64,000 nt of DNA. Origin: Blastococcus saxobsidens. GTDB lineage: Bacteria > Actinomycetota > Actinomycetes > Mycobacteriales > Geodermatophilaceae. Of this stretch, positions 9,262 through 17,747 are shown piece after piece; the stretch's first letter is position 1, and each line of letters starts with the position of its first letter. The stretch is taken from positions 1 to 64,000 of the forward strand of contig NZ_JAAGWG010000016.1 in assembly GCF_010682065.1 (NCBI RefSeq). Reading direction: 5' to 3'. The translations under genes and the position numbers were made by a program. The notes below the pieces were generated by a model, which made no database searches, was not told where the DNA came from, and saw only the letters and a list, made by a program, of their open reading frames with translations.

Positions 9262-9393
9262 GTGAAGGCTTCAGATAAGATTACCTGGGCATGATCGGCG
9301 AAGGCGGTTTGAGATCTGTTGGTCGAATCGTTGGACATTGTCGGTTGTAGCTGATCGCCTCACGCTCGTGTCAGCCGTCAGCCGCTGTGTCAC

Positions 9394-9771
9394 GTGACCA
9401 GACGCTACGGGCGGACTCCGAGCGGGGACATGTCCTCCCGCTTCCCCTGCGCGGCGCACCTGGTCTCCTGGGCCGGCCTGGCGCCGGGGGTGCACGAGTC
9501 GGCCGATAAGCGCAAGCGGGCCGGAGCAGCAGCACGGCAACAAGTGGCTGACCTCGATGCTGATCGAGGCCGCCGACTCGGTGGCCGGATGAAAGGCAAG
9601 AACTACCGGGGCGCCCAGCGCGGCTGGCTCAGCAGCCGCCGCGGCATGGCCCGCGCCCAGGTCGAAGTGGCCCACTCGATGCTGGTCTCGGCCTACTTCA
9701 TGCTCAAGAACTGGCGCGACGTGGTCCATGCCGGGGCCGACGCCGGTGAGACGCGGGAGACACTTCGATGA
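9394..9771 (+). pseudogene. IS110-family transposase remnant (C-terminal part, frameshifted)
   Basis: The reading contains FPCAAHLVSWAGLAPGVHES, then after a frame change SRRGMARAQVEVAHSMLVSA and YFMLKNWRDVVHAGADAGE. These match the C-terminal domain of IS110-type DEDD transposases. A segment that should read GNKWLTSMLIEAADS is present in another frame, so at least two frameshifts occurred. The N-terminal catalytic half is absent. It marks decay at the junction between the mobility genes and the catabolic cargo and may record how the cargo was captured. Confidence 0.75.
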
Positions 9772-9825
9772 GTTCCGTAGCAGTTTTCTCATAGCTGCCA
9801 TCGGCTCTGGCCACCTCAGCCCGGT

Positions 9826-9866
9826 TCGGCCGTACCGTTCGTGGGAAAGCCGAACGGTACGGCCGA
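9826..9866. terminator. strong 16-bp hairpin downstream of the minus-strand catabolic operon
   Basis: TCGGCCGTACCGTTCG (9826-9841) pairs perfectly with 9851-9866 around a 9-base loop. It lies about 90 bases beyond the last gene of the minus-strand operon and just beyond the IS110 remnant, so it probably terminates transcription from the right and perhaps from both sides. There is no long T-run, as is common in high-GC actinobacteria. Confidence 0.6.
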
Positions 9867-9957
9867 CGGCACGGAACCGCTGGTGAGCGATCTCACCCGG
9901 CCCGGCACCCCCGCCGTCACGATGGGTGCGCGGCCGGGACGAACGTGGCCAGAAGTG

Positions 9958-10878
9958 TCAGCAGCTGTGGGCGCCGGTCATGAGGGCGCCGAGGTCCTCC
10001 GGCTTGAGGAACGAGGGGGGCGGCGGGGGCCCCCAGTTGAACAGGCCCTTGGCTCCCTCAAGTGTCTCCGGCGTCCACAACTGGTCATCGACGATGCAGT
10101 CCATGTCGGAGTAGTACTCACTGAAGTTGCCGGCGGGGTCCTTCAGGTACCAGAAGAAGTTCGAGCCGGCGTGGTGCCTGCCGAGGCCCCACACGTGCCG
10201 TTCCGGATGGCCTTCCAGCATCGTGGCCGCGCCGCGGCCCACCTCGTCGATGTCGTCGACCTGCCATGACGTGTGGTGCAGGAAGGTCACCGGGGCCTTC
10301 AGGACCAGTACGTTGTGGTGATCCGTGGAACAGCGCATGAAGACCCCGTGGTCGGCGATTGCGTCGCTGAGTTTGAACCCGAGGCCGTCGATGAAGAACG
10401 TGCGGGTGACGGCCAGGTCCGTTGTCCCTAGCACGGTGTGTCCCAGTTTCCGGGGCCGGACCCGCTCCGTGCGCAGCACGCCCGGCGCCCGGGCGCCCGG
10501 GCGTTCCACCCGACCAGGCCCGTTGTATGCAGTGGCCGCCACGGCTGCCTGGTTCAGCCGGGGCGCGACCTCCACGGTGGCCCGCACGCCGGTGGCCTTC
10601 TCCACCGCGGTGACGCGCTCGGGATCGCGGGTCGCATCGATGCCCAGGCGCCGCAGCCCGTCGGCGACCCGGCCGATGTCGTCGGGGTGGTCAGCGCCGA
10701 CGTGCAGCTCCATCAGTCGGCGGGTGGGCGCCTGAACGATGCGCAGTTGGCGGCCGCCGTCCTGGGTGCTGAACCAGCCGTCCGGTTCCGGAGTCAGCCC
10801 GAACTCGGTGTAGTAGGCGGCGGTCTCCGCCACGTTCGGTACGCCGATGGTGACCGAGGTGAGACGGTGCAGGGCCAT
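9958..10878 (-). CDS. extradiol ring-cleavage dioxygenase (VOC superfamily, catechol 2,3-dioxygenase-like)
   Basis: The 306-residue product has two vicinal-oxygen-chelate modules. The second carries the Fe(II) triad pattern: His in KLGHTVL, His in FLHHTSW and Glu in NFSEYYSD. Such enzymes open catechols beside the diol (meta cleavage). The ATG at 10878 follows GAGGAG. It is the last gene of the minus-strand operon, after a fumarylacetoacetase-family hydrolase, a usual pairing for meta-cleavage or homogentisate-like routes. It may treat a catechol intermediate in parallel with the intradiol enzyme on the other strand. The substrate cannot be told from sequence. Confidence 0.82.
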   Translation of the reverse strand: MALHRLTSVTIGVPNVAETAAYYTEFGLTPEPDGWFSTQDGGRQLRIVQAPTRRLMELHVGADHPDDIGRVADGLRRLGIDATRDPERVTAVEKATGVRATVEVAPRLNQAAVAATAYNGPGRVERPGARAPGVLRTERVRPRKLGHTVLGTTDLAVTRTFFIDGLGFKLSDAIADHGVFMRCSTDHHNVLVLKAPVTFLHHTSWQVDDIDEVGRGAATMLEGHPERHVWGLGRHHAGSNFFWYLKDPAGNFSEYYSDMDCIVDDQLWTPETLEGAKGLFNWGPPPPPSFLKPEDLGALMTGAHSC

Positions 10879-10912
10879 GACGATGGACTCCTCTTCTCGC
10901 GAAACGAATTGG

Positions 10913-11779
10913 TCAATTCGTGCTGGTGCCGGAAGCAACGAATCGCTGGCGGAGTTCACCGATGCCGGAAATGCGGCTGACCAGTTCGTCACCGGGCGCA
11001 AGCCAGCGTTGCGGTTGTCGGCCCATGCCCACACCGGACGGCGTGCCGGTGAACAGGACGTCGCCCGGCAGCAGCGGCAGGGCGCGGGAGAGCGCCGCGA
11101 CCATGGCCGGCACTGAGAAGATCAGGTCACGGGTGCGACCCTTCTGCATCTGCTCGCCGTTGACCGAGCAACCCAGTTCGAGGTCGTCAGGGTCGTCGAG
11201 CTCATCGGGAGTGACCAGCCACGGCCCCATCGGGCCGAAGCCGGGCAGCGACTTGGCGAGGCTGAACTGCGGCGACGGGCCGGCCATCTGGGTGATCCGC
11301 TCGGAGAGGTCCTGACCGACGGTCAGCCCGGCGACGTGGTCCCAAGCCTGGGCTTCACTCACGTCCTGAGTCCGGCGGCCGATGACTACAACCAGCTCGA
11401 CCTCCCAGTCCGTATGCCCCCCCTGGGGCAGGATGACCTCGGTGACCGGCCCGGTGAGGCATGAAGCCCACTTGGTGAACATGACCGTCGGGGCGTCGGG
11501 GACCGCGAACCCTGACTCGGCGGCGTGCTCCCGGTAGTTCAGGCCGATGGCGAAGAGTTGCCGGGGGCGGGGCGTCGGCGGACCCAGGTCCTCCGCAGCA
11601 AACGCGACGCCACCTGAGAGGTCGGCACCGGCGGCCCAGCCGGTGAACGTGGACCAGTCGTCGTAGACGGCCTGCGGGTCGGAGCTGAACCGGCCGTTGC
11701 TGGCTCGCTCGACGTCGACGGCCGATGCGCCGTCCGGGGCGATGAGGACCAGTCGGCCGGAGAGATTGGCGATGCGCAC
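10913..11779 (-). CDS. fumarylacetoacetate hydrolase-family protein
   Basis: The 288-residue protein has the FAH fold: NYREHAAE near the entry to the catalytic domain, the acidic metal site DWEVELVVVIGRR, and a C-terminal LFTGTPSGVGMGR loop. Family members hydrolyse C-C bonds in fumarylpyruvate or acylpyruvates, or decarboxylate/hydrate ring-cleavage products. It starts with GTG at 11779 after GAGGAG. Placed just upstream of the extradiol dioxygenase, it should process that enzyme's product. The precise reaction (hydrolase, isomerase or decarboxylase) is open. Confidence 0.85.
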   Translation of the reverse strand: MRIANLSGRLVLIAPDGASAVDVERASNGRFSSDPQAVYDDWSTFTGWAAGADLSGGVAFAAEDLGPPTPRPRQLFAIGLNYREHAAESGFAVPDAPTVMFTKWASCLTGPVTEVILPQGGHTDWEVELVVVIGRRTQDVSEAQAWDHVAGLTVGQDLSERITQMAGPSPQFSLAKSLPGFGPMGPWLVTPDELDDPDDLELGCSVNGEQMQKGRTRDLIFSVPAMVAALSRALPLLPGDVLFTGTPSGVGMGRQPQRWLAPGDELVSRISGIGELRQRFVASGTSTN

Positions 11780-11839
11780 GGGGAGTTCTCCTCGGATCGG
11801 ATCGGAGGGTGACGGTGGTGTCTGTCGTGGACGGGGGGT

Positions 11840-12123
11840 TCAGCCGGCCGCATCGGGCAGAGAGAGCACCGTGACAAGGACCCGGCGCAGTTCGGCCGCC
11901 GGATCGGCGGGTGCCTCGTGGGCCCGACACGCGATGTGGCGATCCGGTCGCACGAGGAGGCATCCCGCATCGCCGATGCCGCGGATGACTCCCAGTCGCC
12001 GTCCCTCTCGCGGGAGCCGACCTCGCGGATGCCCAGCGGGAAGCCCAGGTCGACGGAGACGTTCTCGGCGGCCTGCACCCATCTGTCGCTCAACAGGAAG
12101 CTCTGGCACCGCCTCTCCGGCAT
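11840..12123 (-). pseudogene. remnant of a flavoprotein aromatic hydroxylase (C-terminal end, frameshifted)
   Basis: One frame reads VQAAENVSVDLGFPLGIREVGS, and after a one-base shift near 11990 another reads GDAGCLLVRPDRHIACRAHE to a stop at 11840. Joined, they resemble the thioredoxin-like C-terminal tail of PheA/MhpA-type FAD monooxygenases, where LVRPDxHxAWR is typical. The N-terminal FAD-binding domain is missing. It sits between ribBA and the FAH gene, so an earlier form of the operon probably encoded its own single-component hydroxylase, since lost. Confidence 0.65.
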
Positions 12124-12127
12124 GACC

Positions 12128-13387
12128 TCAGCCCTGCCCGGAACATGCGACCGCGTCCGCAGAGAGCTCGAGCCGGTGGCCCATGCGCTCGCGCTTGGTG
12201 CGCAGGTAGCGCACGTTGTGCTCCGTCTCGACGGCGGGGAGCGCGACGCGGTCCACGACGATCAGGCCGTAGCCGTCCAGGCCGCCGAACTTGGCGGGGT
12301 TATTCGTGATCAGCCGTAGTCTGGTGACGCCGAGGTCGGCCAGGATCTGGGCGCCGACGCCGTAGCTACGCGAGTCGGCGGTGAGCCCCTGTGCCGTATT
12401 GGCGTCGACGGTGTCCAGCCCGTCGTCCTGGAGCGCGTACGCGCGGATCTTGTTGGCCAGGCCGATGCCGCGGCCCTCGTGGCCGCGCAGATAGACCAGC
12501 GCCCCGCAGCCTTCGTCGGCGATGGCGCGTAGTGCCTGCTCGAGCTGGCCGCCGCAGTCGCAGCGCAACGAGCCGAGGATGTCGCCGGTGAGGCACTCGC
12601 TGTGCACGCGCACTAGGGCTCCGCGCGGGGCCCGGCCGGCCGCCGCGACGTCGCCCATAACCAGGACCAGGTGCTCGCTCCTGTCCAGGGCGGAGCGGTA
12701 GGCGACGGCTCGGAAGGTACCGAACGCGGTCGGCATCACGGAGGTGGCGACCTGCTCCACGAGGCGCTCGGTGGTACGCCGGTAGCGGACCAGGTCGGCG
12801 ATCGTCAGCAGCGGCAGGCCGTGTTGCCGGGAGAACGCCGCGATGTCGCCCCCGCGCGGCATGGTGCCGTCGTCGGCGGTGATCTCGGTGATGACCCCGA
12901 CCCCTGACAGCCCGGCCAGGGTGGTCAGGTCGACAGCGGCCTCGGTGTGCCCGGCGCGCACGAGCACACCGCCGTTGCGGGCGCGCAGCGGGAAGACGTG
13001 CCCGGGGCGGCGCAGCTCTTCCGGCCGGGTGCCGGGTGCAGCGAGCGCGTGAACGGTGGCCGTCCGGTCGGCCGCCGAGACGCCGGTGCCCGCCCCCGCG
13101 TGGTCCACGCTGACGGTGAACGCGGTGCCGTGGGCGTCGGTGTTGTGCGCGACCATCGGCGGCAGCCGCAGCTCGTCGGCGCGTTCCGCCGACATGGGGG
13201 TGCAGACGATCCCGGTGCCATGCCGGACCATGAAGGCCATCTGCGCGGCGGTCAAACACTCTGCGGCGACGACGAGATCGCCCTCGTCCTCGCGATCGGG
13301 GTCGTCGACGACGACGATCATCCGGCCCGCGGCGAGGGCGGCGAGCGCTCCTTGCACCGCCGCGGCGGGCGACTGGCGAGTGGTCAT
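12128..13387 (-). CDS. ribBA: bifunctional DHBP synthase / GTP cyclohydrolase II
   Basis: The 419-residue protein has an N-terminal RibB domain (DREDEGDLV; threonine-glycine substrate loop MVRHGTG) and a C-terminal RibA domain with the zinc site HSECLTGDILGSLRCDCGGQL and the RGHEGRGIGL motif. Both halves look catalytically complete. It makes the two precursors that commit GTP and ribulose 5-phosphate to riboflavin. Its ATG at 13387 overlaps the stop of the flavin-reductase/regulator gene (ATGA). A riboflavin gene inside a mobile catabolic operon suggests a dedicated flavin supply for the flavin-using oxygenase. No riboswitch is evident upstream. Confidence 0.93.
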   Translation of the reverse strand: MTTRQSPAAAVQGALAALAAGRMIVVVDDPDREDEGDLVVAAECLTAAQMAFMVRHGTGIVCTPMSAERADELRLPPMVAHNTDAHGTAFTVSVDHAGAGTGVSAADRTATVHALAAPGTRPEELRRPGHVFPLRARNGGVLVRAGHTEAAVDLTTLAGLSGVGVITEITADDGTMPRGGDIAAFSRQHGLPLLTIADLVRYRRTTERLVEQVATSVMPTAFGTFRAVAYRSALDRSEHLVLVMGDVAAAGRAPRGALVRVHSECLTGDILGSLRCDCGGQLEQALRAIADEGCGALVYLRGHEGRGIGLANKIRAYALQDDGLDTVDANTAQGLTADSRSYGVGAQILADLGVTRLRLITNNPAKFGGLDGYGLIVVDRVALPAVETEHNVRYLRTKRERMGHRLELSADAVACSGQG

Positions 13388-14535
13388 CAGAAGAGCCCCC
13401 CGGCCGCGGTGATCGCGATGCGGACGCGTTCCTTGCCGGCCTCGGTGTGCTCGAGCACGAGCGCCCGAGTGCCCTCGACGTCGCCCGCCTGCAGCAGCTC
13501 GGCGATGGCGACGTGGTCGTCCGTGAAACGGTCGAGGGTCTCCTCCACGCCGTGCAGCGCCTGTGACATCACCGTCGGCAGGGCCAGCCGCCGGTACGCG
13601 GTCAGCAGCGAGGGGTTGGCGGCCAGCTCCACGAGCGTCTCGTGGAACGCCGTGTTGGCGGACACGTAGCCGTCGACATCGACGAACCGGCCGCCGCGGA
13701 TCCACGGGCGGGTGCCCTCGGCCGCGCCACGCAGCCGCGTCAGCTGCTCAGCCGTGAGTGACCGGCCGACCTGGTCAATCGCGCCGCACTCGATGGCCGC
13801 GCGCGCGTCGTAGGCCGCCCAGGCGGTCCCGACCGTGATCGGCGTAACCGTGAAGCCGCGCTCGGGGTGCGGGCTCAACAGCCCGTCGGAACGCAACTGT
13901 TGGAGGGCGCGGAACACCGGCGCCCGGCCGACGTCGAGCTGCGCGGCGATGTCCTCGACGGTGATCGACTCACCGAGCGACACGACGCGGCTGAGGACGC
14001 GCTCGCGCAGCTCGCGGTACACCGAGTCATCCAGCGCCTCGGCGAAGCGACCGAAGCTGCCGCGGTAGTAGGCCAGCGGGCTACCGGGGGAGGCGCCGGC
14101 CGTGCGCACCTCGGCGACGAAGACGGTGTGCGTCGCCACGTCGACGAGTTCCTGGACGGAGCACTCCAGCGAGGCGAGGGCGTCGGCCAGGACCGGGACA
14201 CCGAGCGAGCCCTCCCGCACGGCGACGTTGCGGAACTTGTCGGGATGACTGGTCGCGAACTGGGTCGCCAGCTCTGCCTGGTCCTCCGAGAGGATGTTGA
14301 CCGCGAACACGCCTGAGGAGCGGACGGCGTCGTTGGTGGGCAGCCGACGGTTCAAGCACACCAAGAGCATGGGTGGATCCATCGACAGCGAAGACACGGC
14401 ACTGGCGGTGACGCCGAACCGTTGCTTGTCGCAGCGCGTAGTAATAACGGTGACGCCGCTGGTGAAGTGGCCGACCACGTCGCGGAAGACCGTCTGGTCC
14501 ACCCGCGGGGTAGGCGCGGTGTCCGAGCGGTTCAT
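13387..14535 (-). CDS. fusion: flavin reductase domain + GntR/FCD transcriptional regulator
   Basis: Residues 1 to about 165 form an HpaC-type flavin reductase (GHFTSGVTVITT, GVTASAVSSLSMDPP, FAVNILSEDQ). Residues of about 185-240 form a GntR winged helix (ITVEDIAAQLDVGRAPVFRALQQLRSDGL), followed by an FCD effector domain with His residues at HETLVELAANP, DDHVAI and LEHTEAG. The reductase half would supply reduced flavin to the HpaB-type monooxygenase at 18188. The regulator half would bind DNA. Combining the two lets one protein both make reduced flavin and report on it or on a substrate. The start is ATG at 14535. The single frame is continuous, so this is a real fusion. Confidence 0.88.
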   Translation of the reverse strand: MNRSDTAPTPRVDQTVFRDVVGHFTSGVTVITTRCDKQRFGVTASAVSSLSMDPPMLLVCLNRRLPTNDAVRSSGVFAVNILSEDQAELATQFATSHPDKFRNVAVREGSLGVPVLADALASLECSVQELVDVATHTVFVAEVRTAGASPGSPLAYYRGSFGRFAEALDDSVYRELRERVLSRVVSLGESITVEDIAAQLDVGRAPVFRALQQLRSDGLLSPHPERGFTVTPITVGTAWAAYDARAAIECGAIDQVGRSLTAEQLTRLRGAAEGTRPWIRGGRFVDVDGYVSANTAFHETLVELAANPSLLTAYRRLALPTVMSQALHGVEETLDRFTDDHVAIAELLQAGDVEGTRALVLEHTEAGKERVRIAITAAGGLF

Positions 14536-14653
14536 GTTGCTCCTCGGGATGGGAGAGGGGGCCGTGCATCACCGATCCCGAGCGTGGTCGATGGCCTGTT
14601 AACGGAGCCGAAATCGGTCGGTATGATGGCGCGCATGTCGAGGGTGACCGGCC
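14536..14653. promoter_or_regulatory. divergent promoter region between the two catabolic operon arms
   Basis: These 118 bases separate the minus-strand fusion gene from the plus-strand ATPase regulator and must hold both promoters. At 14598-14605 lies GTTAACGG, an AT-rich word rare in this DNA, which recurs at 17717-17724 ahead of the plus-strand operon. It is a candidate operator for one of the two regulators. I could not fix -10 and -35 boxes. Confidence 0.45.
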
Positions 14654-17600
14654 ATGCGCCCTGAGAATCGGCCCCCGGCAGCCGTCATACATAGCAAGCT
14701 CGCAGTCCCGCCGCTCGCGGACCGGCTGGTGCCGCGCGCCCGCGTGGCGCGCCTCGTCGCGCAGCTCGTCGACCGGCACCGCCTGGTCTGGGTGACGGCG
14801 ACGGCGGGGGCGGGCAAGACCACGGCCGTGGTGCAGGCGGCCACGATGCTCGGCCGTCCCCTCGCCTGGCTGACCTTGGACGGCACCGACACCGCGCCGG
14901 GCCGCCTCCTGGTCTACCTCGAAGCCGCCATCGCGGGGCAGGTGCCCGACGCGCAGGGCGTCGTCGGCGCGGCGCTCGCCGCGCGCATCCCGCATGCCGA
15001 GGTCGCTGGCCTGCTCGCCGAGGCGATCGGGGAGGTGCCGCTGCTCCTGGTCATCGACGGCCTCGAGCAGTTCGCGATTGACGATGCCGACGAAGGGCGC
15101 GCGGTCATGAGCGGTCTCGTGCGGTATGCGCCGCCGTCGGCCCGCGTCGTGCTTCTCAGCCGGGTCGACGTGCCGCTGGACCTCGGGCCGGGCACCGGCC
15201 CGGACCAGGTCGCGGCCGTCGGCGAGGCCGCGCTGGCGTTCACCCCAGAGGAAGCGGCCGAGGCGCTGGCCGGGGTTGGCCGCACCGGCATAGATCCCGC
15301 GCGGGCGGTGGAGGTGACCGGCGGCTGGGTGACCGGCGTGCTGTTCGAGGCCTGGCGCTCGCAAGAGCACGTCGTCGGTGCCGGCGGGGAGGCGGACCCG
15401 CTGCATGGCTACCTTGCCTCGCAGATCCTCGACCTGCTGGACTCCGAAGACCAGGACTTTCTCTTCGCCACCTCGCTGCTCGACGAGGTGACCCCGGCCC
15501 GGGCCGCCGCCCTGGGCCTGCACCGGCCCGAGGAACGCCTGGTCTCCCTGCGGACGCGGCACCTCCCGGTCAACTGGACGGCGGGGAGCGAGGGCATGCG
15601 CTGTCACCCCCGTTTTCGGGAGTACCTGCTGGCACGGCTGCAGCGGCGCGACAGCGAGGCGGTACGCGCGCTGCGGAGCCGGCACGGGCAGCTGCTGCGG
15701 TCCGAGGGGCACCTCGAGGAGGCGGTTGAGTCCTTACTGACCGCCGGGGACCTCGACGCGGCGTTGTCGACGGCCGAAGCGGTCATCGGGGCGGTGATCG
15801 ACCGGCTGGACTTCGCGGTCGCCGAACGCTGGCTCGACGCGCTGGCGCCCGCCGACGAGCCCGGTCGCCGGCGGCTGGCGGGCGCCGAACTCATGCTGGC
15901 CATCACGCGCGAGGACTACCGCCGGGGTGGGCTGATCGCCGACCGGCTCGAGCGAGCCGGCGCCCGGGCGGAGCTCGCCCACGCGTCGGCCACCGCGGCT
16001 GCGGCGCTGACCTGGTGCTACTGGCACCTCGGGCGGGTCGAGGACGCCCGGACAATCATGGCGGTCGCCGAGCAGGGGCCCGAGACCGACGCGGTCAGCT
16101 ACTTGATGTCGCTGGTGGAGGGCGAGCCCGGCCGGTCACCGGCCGCTCGGACGTTCAGCGGCGGTCCCATGGACGCCCTCGTCATGCGGGTGCACTACGC
16201 GCACGGCCGGCTGCAGGACGTTGTCCGGCCCCCGACCTCGCCGTGGGCGGGCGCCGTGTCGGCCCCCTGGCGGATCGGCGCGCTGCGCGCCACCGGGCGG
16301 CTGACCGAGGCGCTGGAGCTGTACCGCGCGGCGGACGCGGGCGGTTGGTCGCCGGCCTGGATGCACGGGATCGTCGGGCCCGAGCTGATGATCGACCTGG
16401 GCCGTATCGACGAGGCGCGGGAGGTGATGGCGCGGGGACGAGGGCTCATCCTGGCCACCGGCTCGGTTGTCTTCAGCTGGCTGAACCGGCTGACCGAGGC
16501 GAAGCTCGAGCTCCGGCTCGCGGGGAACCTGGCCGCCGCGGTGGCCATCCTCGACGAGGTGGCCGCGGCCGGTGGCGATCGGTACGCCTTCATCCGGGAA
16601 GCCATCGACACCTGGCGGGGAATGGCGCTGCTGCTGGCGCAGGGTCCGGCCGGCGAAGCCGCCGCCCTACTGCGCCGGGCGGTGCGCAGCATGGAGGCGG
16701 CCGATCGCGTCTTGGACCTGCCGACCGCGGCCGTCTACCTGGCCGAGGCCCTCTGGCGGTGCGGCGACGCCGACGAGGCCGACGCCGCGGCCGACCGGGC
16801 GCTCGCCGCCGCGGTCCGGCAGGGGTCGAACCACCAGCTACTCATGGCCGTCGCCGATTTCCCCGGGGTGGTGTCCCGCCGCCTCGACGCCGAAGTCGCG
16901 CCGGACTCACCGTGGCACGATCTGGGGCGCGCGCTGCGCGCGAGATCGGTCCACGTCGACCTGGCGGCGGGCACGGTCCTCCGGCTGACCGAGTTCGGGC
17001 GCATCGCACTGGCCGTCGACGGCCGGGATGTCAAGCCGCGCATCGCCAAGAGCCTCCTGCTCGTGGCGTTCCTCGCCGCGGCGCCGGAGCATCGGGCCAC
17101 CCGCGACCAGCTGATTGAGGGGCTGTTCGACGGACGCGATGACCCGTCGACCCGGGCCTACCTGCGCCAGGCGGTCCACCGGCTGCGGGAGGCGTTGCCG
17201 GAGGAGGCGGGGCTGGTGTTCGTGGACGGGGTCCTGGGTTTCGCCGAGCCGGTGCGGCTGGATACCGACAGTGGGCGGCTGGAGGCGCTGTTCACCGAGG
17301 CGGCCCACCTCCAGGGCGAGGCGCGCCTGAGCGTGCTGCTCCGAGCCTTGGAGATCGCCGACGCCGGCCCGTACCTGTCGGGAGTGGAGTTGGAGTGGGC
17401 CTCCCGACGGCGAGGGGAGATCGACGCGTGGCTGGTCGAGGCCCGGCTGACGGCGGCCCAGCTCTCATTCGCCGCCGAACGCCTCGGGCAGGCGGAGGAA
17501 CTCGTGGAACGTGCCCTGGCCGAGGATCCGTACAAGGAGAGCGCCTGGCGGCTGGCCATGCGCATCGCGAGCGCGCTGGGTGACGAAGACCGGCTGATCG

Positions 17601-17692
17601 CCACCTTCCGGCGCTGCCGCGCGTCCCTGGAGGAGCTGGACCTGTTCCCTTCGGAGGCGACGAGCCGCCTGCTGGACCAGCTGCGGCGCTGA
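14654..17692 (+). CDS. large ATPase regulator (MalT/AfsR-like) with C-terminal SARP/BTAD domains
   Basis: The 1012-residue protein opens with a STAND/AAA ATPase (Walker A ATAGAGKTT at 49-57; LLLVIDGLEQF as Walker B), then a long TPR-like helical region. From about residue 775 a winged-helix-like DNA-binding segment (LTEFGRIALAVDGRDVKP, and DPSTRAYLRQAVHRLREAL) is followed by a BTAD repeat domain to the end. SARP regulators normally carry these domains at the N-terminus, so the order is reversed here, as in LuxR-type MalT proteins. It is probably the activator of the adjacent operon, responding to an aromatic ligand. The start is ATG at 14654 after GAGGG. Confidence 0.8.
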   Translation: MRPENRPPAAVIHSKLAVPPLADRLVPRARVARLVAQLVDRHRLVWVTATAGAGKTTAVVQAATMLGRPLAWLTLDGTDTAPGRLLVYLEAAIAGQVPDAQGVVGAALAARIPHAEVAGLLAEAIGEVPLLLVIDGLEQFAIDDADEGRAVMSGLVRYAPPSARVVLLSRVDVPLDLGPGTGPDQVAAVGEAALAFTPEEAAEALAGVGRTGIDPARAVEVTGGWVTGVLFEAWRSQEHVVGAGGEADPLHGYLASQILDLLDSEDQDFLFATSLLDEVTPARAAALGLHRPEERLVSLRTRHLPVNWTAGSEGMRCHPRFREYLLARLQRRDSEAVRALRSRHGQLLRSEGHLEEAVESLLTAGDLDAALSTAEAVIGAVIDRLDFAVAERWLDALAPADEPGRRRLAGAELMLAITREDYRRGGLIADRLERAGARAELAHASATAAAALTWCYWHLGRVEDARTIMAVAEQGPETDAVSYLMSLVEGEPGRSPAARTFSGGPMDALVMRVHYAHGRLQDVVRPPTSPWAGAVSAPWRIGALRATGRLTEALELYRAADAGGWSPAWMHGIVGPELMIDLGRIDEAREVMARGRGLILATGSVVFSWLNRLTEAKLELRLAGNLAAAVAILDEVAAAGGDRYAFIREAIDTWRGMALLLAQGPAGEAAALLRRAVRSMEAADRVLDLPTAAVYLAEALWRCGDADEADAAADRALAAAVRQGSNHQLLMAVADFPGVVSRRLDAEVAPDSPWHDLGRALRARSVHVDLAAGTVLRLTEFGRIALAVDGRDVKPRIAKSLLLVAFLAAAPEHRATRDQLIEGLFDGRDDPSTRAYLRQAVHRLREALPEEAGLVFVDGVLGFAEPVRLDTDSGRLEALFTEAAHLQGEARLSVLLRALEIADAGPYLSGVELEWASRRRGEIDAWLVEARLTAAQLSFAAERLGQAEELVERALAEDPYKESAWRLAMRIASALGDEDRLIATFRRCRASLEELDLFPSEATSRLLDQLRR

Positions 17693-17716
17693 GCGCTCGC
17701 CGCCGGTTTCTCAGTC

Positions 17717-17724
17717 GTTAACGG
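17717..17724 (+). promoter_or_regulatory. GTTAACGG motif ahead of the plus-strand catabolic operon
   Basis: The word GTTAACGG lies 31 bases before the ATG at 17748 and is identical to the one at 14598-14605 in the divergent promoter. Both contain the palindrome GTTAAC. The short gap (17693-17747) between the regulator gene and the operon leaves little other room for an operator. Confidence 0.35.
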
Positions 17725-17747
17725 CCCGGGCCGCAGGGTTCCGCGGC

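Noticed and set aside
14536..14653. FMN riboswitch ahead of the flavin-reductase/ribBA operon
   Set aside because: The leader is only 118 bases shared by two divergent promoters, and I could not find the conserved RFN-element helices.
14081..15712. A 543-codon minus-strand frame opposite the ATPase regulator gene
   Set aside because: It conflicts with the flavin-reductase fusion frame and the regulator, has shadow-type composition, and shows no domain.
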